From CAZRDB01 sp964598695 (GTDB lineage Bacteria; Armatimonadota; Zipacnadia; UBA1398): a DNA stretch of 6,506 bases. Of this stretch, positions 1-6,217 are shown one piece after another. The position numbers and the translations under genes were made by a program. Under the pieces are notes generated by a model that made no database searches, was not told the origin of the DNA, and saw only the letters and a program-made list of their open reading frames with translations. The stretch lies in contig CAZRDB010000243.1 in NCBI GenBank assembly GCA_964598695.1, positions 1 to 6,506 of the forward strand, given 5' to 3'. Every line of letters starts with the position of its first letter. Position 1 is the first letter of the stretch.

Positions 1-863
1 CGATCGACGGCAACCGCACTAAGTACGAGATCAACAAGATCGGCCACCAGTCGATCCCGCACTACCTGGAGTTCGGGCTCAAGAGCCGTGCCGACTGGCA
101 CGAGTTCGCCGATCGGCTCGATCCCGACACGCCCGGGCGCTACCCCGAGAACTGGGATGAGCTGGCGGCGCGGTACCGCCGCCGCGACTACCCGCTCGCG
201 GTGCCGATCGGCTCGCTGATCGGCGTGCCCCGCAACTGGATCGGCTTCGAGAACATCGCGATGATGTGCTACGACGATCCGGCGCTGGTCGAGGAGATCA
301 TCGAGAAGCTGTGCGCGAGCATCTGTCGCACGCTCGAGCGGGCGCTGCGGGACGTCGAGTTCGACTTCGGGGCGGGCTGGGAGGACATCTGCTTCAACTC
401 CGGCCCGATCATCTCGCCCTCGTTCTTCGACGAGTGGCTCGTGCCCCGGTACAAGCGGATCACCGACCTGCTCCACAAGCACGGCTGCCACGTCGCCTGG
501 ACCGACTGCGATGGCAACATCCTGCCGGTCACCCGGCAGTTCCTCGACGGCGGCATCAACTGCATGTTCCCGGTCGAGGTGGCGGGCGGCTCCGACCCGG
601 TGCTGCTGCGGGAGACCTTCGGCACGGAACTCCTGATGGCGGGCGGCGTCTGCAAGCACCAGCTCGCGCAGGGCCGCGCCGCGATCGAGGCCGAGCTGAC
701 GCGGATCCAGCCCGTCGTGGAGGAGGGCGGCTTCATCCCCTTCGTCGACCACCGCGTGCCGGCGAACATGCCCTATGAGGACTACCGCTTCTACCTGAAG
801 CTCAAGCGCGAGATGTTCGGCTGCGGCAAGCTCGAACCGCAGTACGACGAGTCGAAGGTCTAG
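1..863 (+). CDS. Uroporphyrinogen decarboxylase (URO-D) superfamily protein, 5'-truncated by window edge
   Basis: The reading frame is open from base 3 to a TAG at 861-863, giving 286 visible residues. URO-D family proteins usually have about 340-380, so roughly the first quarter lies outside the window; the GTG at 201 is an internal valine, not the start. Family features in order: a helical segment with DDPALVEEIIEKL (about codons 273-311), the strand motif WEDICFNSGPIISP, the GCHVAW strand followed by DCDGN (504-518), the GGVCK turn, and GGFIPFVDHRVP near the end. This is the barrel of the COG0407 branch, which includes heme-pathway HemE and the MtaA/CmuA corrinoid methyltransferases. It is not canonical HemE. 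The His-x-Cys zinc pair of MtaA-type enzymes is replaced by Asp-Cys-Asp, so zinc-dependent methyl transfer is doubtful. Such paralogues often occur beside sugar genes, as here. The superfamily call is firm; the reaction is unknown. Confidence 0.88.
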   Translation, partial: IDGNRTKYEINKIGHQSIPHYLEFGLKSRADWHEFADRLDPDTPGRYPENWDELAARYRRRDYPLAVPIGSLIGVPRNWIGFENIAMMCYDDPALVEEIIEKLCASICRTLERALRDVEFDFGAGWEDICFNSGPIISPSFFDEWLVPRYKRITDLLHKHGCHVAWTDCDGNILPVTRQFLDGGINCMFPVEVAGGSDPVLLRETFGTELLMAGGVCKHQLAQGRAAIEAELTRIQPVVEEGGFIPFVDHRVPANMPYEDYRFYLKLKREMFGCGKLEPQYDESKV

Positions 864-876
864 CCGGCGGGTCGGC

Positions 877-898
877 GCGCGAGCAGGGATGCTCACGC
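877..898 (+). terminator. Small stem-loop after the URO-D-like gene
   Basis: GAGCA (881-885) and TGCTC (890-894) pair around a GGGA loop. After one C/A mismatch, GCG (877-879) pairs with CGC (896-898). No T-run follows. It sits 13 bases past the stop and could attenuate transcription before the permease gene. The stem is short, so this is weak evidence of termination and the genes may still be co-transcribed. Confidence 0.25.
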
Positions 899-928
899 AC
901 CCCGGAGAACCGCCTCCCATCGAACGAC

Positions 929-941
929 GGAGGAGGATACC
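929..941 (+). promoter_or_regulatory. Ribosome binding site deciding the GTG start of the permease
   Basis: GGAGGAGGA at 929-937, a near-perfect Shine-Dalgarno sequence, lies five bases (from AGGAGG) before GTG at 942. The next in-frame ATG codons (981 and 984) lack such a site and would cut into the first membrane helix, so GTG 942 is the chosen start. Confidence 0.75.
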
Positions 942-2180
942 GTGAAAACGTCACTATCGGTCTACTTTCGGCTCGGCGCGATGATGTTTCTCCAGTACGC
1001 CGTCTGGGGCGCATGGACGACGGTCATCGGAGACTACCTGGTCAAGGATTTGCACTTCACGGACAGCCAGGTGGGATGGGCGTTCGCCGCGCTGTACATC
1101 GCGTGCATCCTGGGGCCGTTCACGGGCGGTCAGATCGCCGACCGGTGGGTGCCCAGTCAGTGGTTCCTCGCCGTGGCGCACATTCTCGGCGCCGTGGCGC
1201 TGTTCCTGATGGCCTCGGCCCGTGACTTCGGCCCCTTCATGATCCTGATGGGCGTCTACTCGCTGCTGTATGCGCCGACCCTGTCGATCACCAACTCGGT
1301 CGCCTTCCAGCACATCAAGAACCGCGAGCGCGAGTTCGGCCTGATCCGCGTGCTGGGAACCGTCGGCTGGATCGTCGCCGGCGTCCTGCTCACGACGGTC
1401 CGCAAGATGGACATCAGCCTGGGCGACCGTGCCGACCTGCTGACTCTCGCGGCCGGCTGGTCGGTCCTCATGGGCGTCATCTGCCTGACGCTGCCCAACA
1501 CGCCGCCCAAGCGCGAGGCGCAGAACCCCTTCGCCTTCGTTGAGGCGTTCCGGATGCTGAAGGATCCGTTCTTCCTGACCTTCATCGTCATCTCGTTCGT
1601 GGTCACGACCGAGCTGCAGTTCTACTACATCCCCACGGCCGAGTACCTCCGCACCCAGATCGGCATCGCCGAGGCTGACGTGCCCGCCGTGATGACGATC
1701 GCCCAGGTCTGCGAACTCGTGGGCATGGCGGTGCTGCTGCCGCTCCTGCTGCCCAAGATCGGGATCCGGAAGGCGCTCGCGATCGGCGTCATCGCCTGGC
1801 CGCTCCGGTACATCGTCTTCGCCTTCGGCACGCCGGAGCTGAAGCCGCTCGTGCTCGCCTCGCTCGGCCTCCACGGCATCGGCTACACGTTCTTCTTCGT
1901 GGTCTCGTTCATCTACGTCGACAAGGTCGCCCACGACGACATCCGCGCCTCGGCGCAGGCGCTCGTCACGCTCGCGACTCTCGGCCTCGGCAACTTCCTC
2001 GGCACGCGCTTCACGGGGTTCATCATGGAGCACTTCCGCCAGCCGAGCGGGGTCAACTGGCAGGGCGTCTTCCTCGTGCCCTGCGCCCTGACCGTCGCGT
2101 GCGCGCTCGCGTTCCTGATCTTCTTCCGCGACCCGCGCGCCGAGCCCGACAAGTCCGCGCCGGCCGCTGAGGCCGCTTAG
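942..2180 (+). CDS. MFS permease of the NupG / nucleoside:H+ symporter family
   Basis: 412 residues, the usual length for this family, with about twelve hydrophobic segments (roughly 11-30, 44-64, 74-92, 97-116, 133-153, 168-186, 208-230, 246-270, 273-293, 302-326, 338-361, 373-395). It aligns along its length with E. coli NupG as recalled: the amino end (FLQYAVWGAW), GGQIADRW after helix 2, R136 and T140 in LIRVLGTVGW, TELQ (Q226), AQVCELV (Q255, E258), and the IRASAQ segment at 334-339. Several other NupG nucleoside-pocket positions differ: Asn228 becomes Tyr229, Tyr318 becomes His311, Phe322 becomes Tyr315 and Asp323 becomes Thr316. Cation-coupled uptake at the inner membrane is likely. 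The substrate may be a nucleoside or another polar, sugar-containing molecule. It lies 78 bases after the URO-D-like gene and upstream of a glycosidase, which suits a glycoside importer. The family is secure; the substrate is not. Confidence 0.87.
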   Translation: MKTSLSVYFRLGAMMFLQYAVWGAWTTVIGDYLVKDLHFTDSQVGWAFAALYIACILGPFTGGQIADRWVPSQWFLAVAHILGAVALFLMASARDFGPFMILMGVYSLLYAPTLSITNSVAFQHIKNREREFGLIRVLGTVGWIVAGVLLTTVRKMDISLGDRADLLTLAAGWSVLMGVICLTLPNTPPKREAQNPFAFVEAFRMLKDPFFLTFIVISFVVTTELQFYYIPTAEYLRTQIGIAEADVPAVMTIAQVCELVGMAVLLPLLLPKIGIRKALAIGVIAWPLRYIVFAFGTPELKPLVLASLGLHGIGYTFFFVVSFIYVDKVAHDDIRASAQALVTLATLGLGNFLGTRFTGFIMEHFRQPSGVNWQGVFLVPCALTVACALAFLIFFRDPRAEPDKSAPAAEAA

Positions 2181-2207
2181 CCCGGACGCCAACGATCACG
2201 GATCTCC

Positions 2208-2237
2208 CCGGAGGGTCGGCCGCGGCCGGCCCTCCGG
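2208..2237 (+). terminator. Strong GC-rich hairpin downstream of the permease gene
   Basis: CCGGAGGG (2208-2215) and CCCTCCGG (2230-2237) are exact inverted repeats. The intervening bases extend the stem through one T-G wobble and CGGC/GCCG, leaving a four-base loop: about 13 pairs in total. It starts 28 bases after the permease stop. Only CCTTGT follows, not a true T-run. In high-GC bacteria such hairpins commonly end or protect transcripts, so this may separate 1-2180 from the following genes or reduce their expression. Confidence 0.5.
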
Positions 2238-2277
2238 CCTTGTACGGCGCCACGTCGGCTACGGAGGAGCCGCCGCG

Positions 2278-2328
2278 TTGGCGCTGAACACGAGGCAGAC
2301 AGTGGCGCCACGCGAGACGGCCCGGTGA
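2278..2328 (+). other. Possible 16-codon leader ORF upstream of the membrane protein
   Basis: A GGAGGAG motif at 2263-2269 stands eight bases before TTG at 2278. From there 16 codons (MALNTRQTVAPRETAR) run to a TGA at 2326-2328. That TGA immediately precedes the AGAGGAG site of the next gene, an arrangement compatible with translational coupling. No known leader peptide is recognised, TTG is a weak start, and no run of one amino acid suggests attenuation. The 162-base gap between genes otherwise holds only the hairpin at 2208-2237 and a 9-bp direct repeat, GGCGCCACG (2246-2254 and 2304-2312). I saw no clear -35/-10 promoter. Confidence 0.15.
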
Positions 2329-2342
2329 GAGGAGCCCGCCCG

Positions 2343-2813
2343 ATGTCTTATCCGCCCCGGTACTTCGAGCCGCGTCCCCGTAACCGCACGTGCCTGGTCA
2401 TCGGCTGCATCGCGGCCCTCGCGATTGGGGTCCCCCTCGTCGTCTGCTGCCTCGCCCCGGCCGGCCTCGGCTTCTTCGCGGCCAAGACCGGCAGCACGCC
2501 CGCCTACGACTGGCTCCGCAGCGTCAGCGCGGGCCAGCTCGACGCGGCAGGCGAGCTGACCGTGGGCGGCGTCGACCGGGCCCGCGAGCTGGCGCGCAAG
2601 GTCGAGGGCGAGGTCGGCCGGCTCGACGCGCCCGGCTCGTTCGAGATCAACACCTCAGTGAGCTACACCAACGGCGTCGGCCGGATCACGCTCCCGATCT
2701 CCGGCGACAAGGGACGCGCCACCGCGATCTTCCAGATGGAGAAACACGGCGACGAGTGGCAGGTGAAGGACATCACGCTCGGTCCGGCCGATATGCCGCT
2801 GACGGAGTCGTAG
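2343..2813 (+). CDS. Single-pass membrane protein with Coa1/Tim21-like C-terminal region
   Basis: 156 residues from ATG 2343, chosen because AGAGGAG (2328-2334) lies eight bases upstream; a GTG at 2325 in the same frame lacks a good site. Residues 1-16 are polar and basic (RPRNR), followed by one hydrophobic segment at about 17-47 (Cys, Leu, Ala, Gly rich). A soluble tail of about 105 residues follows and should face outside the membrane by the positive-inside rule. The tail has a helical stretch (55-92) and then GVGRITLPISGDKGRATAIF and GDEWQVKDITL. This pattern (alternating strands, SG-KG, then a strand ending in EW-VKDITL) resembles bacterial proteins annotated as cytochrome oxidase assembly factor Coa1/Tim21-like. 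No catalytic residues are visible. No respiratory genes are nearby, so a direct oxidase role is not supported. A general membrane-tethered binding domain of the NTF2/DUF4878 type is the alternative. Confidence 0.75.
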   Translation: MSYPPRYFEPRPRNRTCLVIGCIAALAIGVPLVVCCLAPAGLGFFAAKTGSTPAYDWLRSVSAGQLDAAGELTVGGVDRARELARKVEGEVGRLDAPGSFEINTSVSYTNGVGRITLPISGDKGRATAIFQMEKHGDEWQVKDITLGPADMPLTES

Positions 2814-2863
2814 GGCCGGCGGACAGCGACCGGCGTATCCCCATCGCACCACAGGAGGCTTCC

Positions 2864-4991
2864 ATGCTGCCCATCGCCACACCGCCCGAGCAGGCACTCG
2901 CCGATCAGTGGCTCGCCGCGCACCTCTCGCCCCCCGCACTGGTCGCGGACGCCGAGGCGCCGTTCTCGTTTCGCTACGGCGGCAGGCCGTCGTCCGAGCT
3001 GCTCCCCGGCTGGGAATGCTCCCTCGAGGAGGGCTCGGAGGAGGACGCCGCGACCCGCACGCTGACCTTCCGCGACCCGGAGACCGGCCTCGAGATCCGC
3101 GTCGAGGCGCGGCGCTTCCGCGACTTCCCGGCCGTCGATTGGGTCCTGCACCTCCGCAACACGGGCACGGCCGACACGCCGATCCTCGAGGATATCCGCG
3201 CGCTCGATACCGCGTTCGAGCAGCCGGGCGAGCGGGGCGTGAGGGTCCACCACGCCCGCGGCAGCAACTGCCGGATCGACGACTTCGAGCCACTGGTCGA
3301 CCGGCTCAACCCCGATGGCCAGGCGCCGCAAGGCGGGTGGGTCGGCGCCAGCAACCCGCTCGTGGTGCAGTCGCGCGAGGGGCGATCATCCGATGGCGCG
3401 CTGCCGTTCTTCCGGATCGAGCGCGACGGCGCCCCGGGCGTGATCGGCGCTGTCGGCTGGACTGGCGATGTCGTGATGCGCTTCTGGCGGGGTGAGGGCG
3501 GTCGCGTGCAGGTGCAGGGGGGGATGGGCCGCACCCATCTCACGCTCCACCCCGGGGAGGAGATCCGCTCTCCCCGCATCCTCCTGCTGTTCTTCGAGGG
3601 CGGCCCGGTGCGCGGCCACAACCTGTGGCGGCGGCTGATCCTCGCCCACTTCGCGGCCCACCACGAGGGCAGGCTGCTCGAGCCGCCGATCTCGCTCGCC
3701 ACCTGGGGCGAGAACCGGGCCGCGCGCCAGATCGGCAAGATCGAGTGGCTCCGGGACAACGGCATCGCGATCGACAACTACTGGGTCGACGCCGGCTGGC
3801 ACGGTGACGCCCCGTACCAGGACAACTCCAACGTGTTCAACAGCGCATGGGGCGGTCAGGTCGGCAACTGGTGGCCGAACAAGACCTCCTACCCGGACGG
3901 CATGGCGCCGGTCGGCGCGGCCGCGAAGGCCGNNNNNNNNNNGCCTTCACGCTGTGGTTCGAGCCCGAGCGGGTCTGCGACGGCACCGGGCTCGTGCGGG
4001 AGCACCGGGAGTACCTCCTCGGGCCCATCGGGGGCAACTACCTGTACAACCTGGGCGATCCCGATGCCCGCCGGTACCTCACCGACCTCATCTCCGGCGT
4101 CCTCGCCGAGGGGCAGGTCACCGTCTACCGGCAGGATTTCAACACCGATCCGGCGCCCTTCTGGCGCGCCGCCGACACCGAGGACCGCGTCGGGATGGCC
4201 GAGATCCGCCACGTCGAGGGCCTCTACGCCTTCTGGGACGAGCTGCGCGCCCGTCACCCGGGCCTGCTGATCGACAACTGCTCGAGCGGGGGGCGCCGGA
4301 TCGACATCGAGACCCTCTCGCGCAGCATTCCCCTGTGGCAGAGCGACTTCCAGTGCTTCCCCGGCTTCGATGAGGCGGGCGTCCAGGGCCAGACCCAGGG
4401 GCTCTCGCCCTGGGTCCCGCTCCACACCGGCGCGTGCGACCGCCCCGACTGGTACGCCATGCGGAGCGCGATGNNNNNNNNNNTGCCGGGGGTACCGGTC
4501 ACACCGGGGGGTTGGTACCGCCCGGAATGGTATCCAATGGGTGGGGGTTTGGGCCCCGCCAAATATTAACCGCCCCCGTGAACCCGACCGGCTCACCCGA
4601 GGGCTACCACACGCCGTGGGATGCCTTCCCGCTCGAGTGGTTCCGGGCCGCGGCGGCCGAGCAGGCGGCGGTACGGCCCTACTTCCAGGGCGACTTCTAC
4701 CCGCTGCTGAGCTACTCGCTCGCCGCCGACGCCTGGGCCGCCTGGCAGTGCGACCGGCCGGACCTCGGCGAGGGCTGCGTCGTCGCGCTGCGGCGGCCGG
4801 AGAGCCCCTTCCGGACGATGACGCCCGCGCTCCACGCGCTCGAGCCTGAGGCCACCTACGAGCTACGCGACGCCGACAGCGGCGACCGGTGGAGCGTCTC
4901 CGGCAAGGAACTCACCGAGACGGGACTCACGCTCGAGATCGCCGAGCCGCGCGGCTCGCGGCTCATCATCTACCGGCGGGTGGGGGAGTAG
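2864..4991 (+). CDS. Alpha-galactosidase-type glycoside hydrolase, family GH36; split by two assembly gaps
   Basis: ATG 2864 follows AGGAGG (2853-2858) by five bases; stop TAG is at 4989-4991. True length is about 700 residues, normal for GH36. Domains: an N-terminal beta-sandwich (about 1-270), a (beta/alpha)8 barrel beginning near ISLATWG, and a C-terminal beta domain (codons about 4690-4988). Motifs: YWVDAGWHGD (residues 306-315), TLWFEPERV after the first gap, RQDFN with the nucleophile Asp at 4135-4137, DNCSSGGRRIDIE, and LWQSD with the acid/base Asp at 4345-4347. The enzyme should hydrolyse terminal alpha-galactosyl or related alpha-linked sugars with retention. No signal peptide is visible, suggesting cytoplasmic action after import. 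The frame changes at the N runs: frame of 2864 up to 3932, frame of 3943 up to 4473, and frame of 4578 from about 4570 to the end. Family motifs continue across the breaks, so this is one intact gene misrepresented by the assembly. Exact substrate is uncertain. Confidence 0.88.
3933..3942. other. Assembly gap (10 N) inside the glycosidase gene
   Basis: Ten N bases stand between the codons for AAAKA and AFTLWFEPERV. The frames on either side differ by one step, so ten is a placeholder length. To join them in frame, the missing bases plus the leftover G at 3932 must be a multiple of three. About three residues are expected here in GH36 proteins, which gives eight missing bases. Confidence 0.95.
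4474..4483. other. Assembly gap (10 N) inside the glycosidase gene
   Basis: Ten N bases follow directly after an ATG codon (4471-4473) ending YAMRSAM. Frame continuity is lost across this gap and the abnormal sequence after it, so the gap size is again only nominal. Confidence 0.95.
4484..4569. other. Probable low-quality or misassembled sequence after the second gap
   Basis: These 86 bases are unlike their surroundings. They are rich in homopolymer runs (GGGGG, GGGGGG, GGGGGTTTGGGCCCC), contain two GGTACC sites and AT-rich patches (AAATATTAA), and lose the G/C third-base bias of the gene. The preceding frame hits a TAA at 4567-4569. Normal coding sequence, in a different frame, resumes by about 4575 with VNPTGSPEGYHTPWDAF. 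This looks like a poorly resolved contig end, not biological sequence. Confidence 0.65.
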
Positions 4992-5010
4992 CGTTGGCAA
5001 CGCCTACTCC
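4985..5010. terminator. Bidirectional hairpin spanning both convergent stop codons
   Basis: GGAGTAGCGTT (4985-4995) pairs with AACG (4999-5002) and CTACTCC (5004-5010) around a GGC loop, with C5003 bulged: eleven pairs. The two TAG stops, of the glycosidase on plus (4989-4991) and the DUF1080 gene on minus (5004-5006), lie opposite each other in the stem. No T-run follows in either direction. The position between convergent genes favours a shared terminator or mRNA 3'-end structure. Confidence 0.5.
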
Positions 5011-6206
5011 GCGGCCAGCTCCCTGACCCGGATGTCGCGGAGCGCTCCGGTCGTGCGCCAGGTGGCGAAGCCGAGGGGCTTGCAGCGGTCCATCTCCCAG
5101 CGGGTGGAGAAGCGGCGCTTGTCGGCCGCGAGGTCGATGATCTGCTTGCCGTCGAGCCAGCAGGTGAGCCGGCTCTCGGTCACGCGTACGCGAACCCGGT
5201 ACCAGCGCTGCTCCTCGAAACGGATGGTCTGGGAGGTCTCGTTCTGCGAGGCGTCCATGCCCTCGAGGCTCGAGACCCCCACGACCTGCCCGCCCCAGCC
5301 GCCGAGGATCAGCGACGCGTAGCTCTCGCCGATGGGGAAGGTGAGGCCGCAGAAGAAGTCGCCGCCCGCGACGCGCCGGGCCTGGAGACTCACCTCGTAG
5401 CCGGTGCGCGGCACGTCGCCCTCGCGGACGATGCCGCTCATGTCCTTGCCCGTGGGGACGAGGAGCGCGCCGTCCTCGATGACGGCCGGCTGCTCGCCGA
5501 ACAGCCCCGCCTGCCGCCAGCCGGCGAGGGTGGCGCCGTCGAACCAACTCACCCAGCCGGAGGCGGGGAGAGCGACCGCGCCGACGTCGGTGGTCTCGCC
5601 GGCCGTGACCGCCACGCCCTCCACCGTCGACCAGGCATGGACGGAGCCGGGCTTGCGGATGTCGAGTGCGACCTTGCCCGGCGCGAGCCCCTCGAGCGTG
5701 AAGGAGCCGTCGTCGCCGGCGGTGGTCTCGGCGTAGCAGGAGAGCGCGCCGATCGCCCGGCCGGCGAGCGTCTCGGCGCCTTGGGTGGCGGTCTGGACTG
5801 CCACGACGCAGCCCGCGCCCTCCGCGCCGAGGGCGCCGCGCACGGCGCCGGCCTCGGGGAGGCTCACGGGGAGCGTCTGCTCTCCTGCGCCGGGCTCGAC
5901 GGCCAGGCCGTGTCGGAGGGCGGCCGCGAGGTCGCCGCCGGTGGGGGGCGCGACCCACAAGTCGTAGCGGCCGCAGGGGAGCGGGCCGCAGGCGGCGCGG
6001 CCGTCCTCGTCGCTCACCGCCTCCGTCATGGCGCCGTCCGGGCGGTCGGCCCGGAGGCAAACGCGGAGGCCCGCGCCGGCAGGGGCGCCGTCGGCGCGCT
6101 GGAGCAGCACCGAGACCGCCTCGCGCGTGGGCGCCTGGCCGAGGGCGGGCAGAGCCGCGGGGAGGCACAGCAGCATCGCGACGGCGGTCGCGCGTAGAGC
6201 GGTCAT
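5004..6206 (-). CDS. Secreted protein: carboxypeptidase-regulatory-like domains plus DUF1080 (3-keto-disaccharide hydrolase) domain
   Basis: 400 residues from ATG 6206; TGAGGA lies eight bases upstream. Longer starts (GTG 6221, ATG 6215) would only lengthen the signal peptide. Residues 1-25 form a signal peptide (a basic n-region with Arg5, a hydrophobic core, and ALG or GQA before the cleavage point). Two beta-sandwich repeats of the carboxypeptidase-regulatory type follow (about 29-115 and 118-213), each with a conserved turn (GRAACGPLPCGRYDLWV; GSFTLEGLAPGKVALDI). Residues 217-400 are a concanavalin-like DUF1080 domain (PF06439): GWVSWFDGATLAGW, GGDFFCGLTFP (281-291), LILGGWGGQVVG (299-310), RWYRVRVRVT, GFATWRTTGALRDIRVR. 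Family members act on 3-keto sugars or bind carbohydrate outside the cytoplasm. Several cysteines in the exported part could form disulfides. The gene converges on the GH36 gene with twelve bases between stops. Secretion and domain calls are solid; enzymatic activity is inferred. Confidence 0.86.
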   Translation of the reverse strand: MTALRATAVAMLLCLPAALPALGQAPTREAVSVLLQRADGAPAGAGLRVCLRADRPDGAMTEAVSDEDGRAACGPLPCGRYDLWVAPPTGGDLAAALRHGLAVEPGAGEQTLPVSLPEAGAVRGALGAEGAGCVVAVQTATQGAETLAGRAIGALSCYAETTAGDDGSFTLEGLAPGKVALDIRKPGSVHAWSTVEGVAVTAGETTDVGAVALPASGWVSWFDGATLAGWRQAGLFGEQPAVIEDGALLVPTGKDMSGIVREGDVPRTGYEVSLQARRVAGGDFFCGLTFPIGESYASLILGGWGGQVVGVSSLEGMDASQNETSQTIRFEEQRWYRVRVRVTESRLTCWLDGKQIIDLAADKRRFSTRWEMDRCKPLGFATWRTTGALRDIRVRELAAE

Positions 6207-6217
6207 GGGGACCATCC

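Noticed and set aside
911..937. CCTCC (913-917) pairing with the permease ribosome binding site
   Set aside because: Only five pairs can form and they do not extend in either direction; not enough for a regulatory claim.
954..2192. A 412-codon open frame on the minus strand covering the permease gene
   Set aside because: It is a mirror of the permease frame caused by high GC, rich in Arg, Glu, Asp and Gly repeats with no recognisable domain; the plus-strand protein has clear family similarity.
2815..2834. GCCGG/CCGGC hairpin between the membrane protein and glycosidase genes
   Set aside because: Only five pairs with a ten-base loop and no T-run; expected by chance at this GC content.
2390..2863. 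An in-frame extension upstream of the glycosidase start
   Set aside because: It overlaps the membrane-protein gene, is Arg/Gly-rich, and the AGGAGG site at 2853-2858 clearly points to ATG 2864.
4484..4569. A small mobile insertion in the glycosidase gene
   Set aside because: No terminal inverted repeats or target duplication are visible, and the position beside a gap with homopolymer runs points to assembly error.
6156..6206. Possible lipoprotein signal (Cys at residue 14) in the DUF1080 protein
   Set aside because: The residues before the cysteine (AMLL) do not fit a lipobox, which needs Gly, Ala or Ser just before Cys; an ordinary signal peptide fits better.
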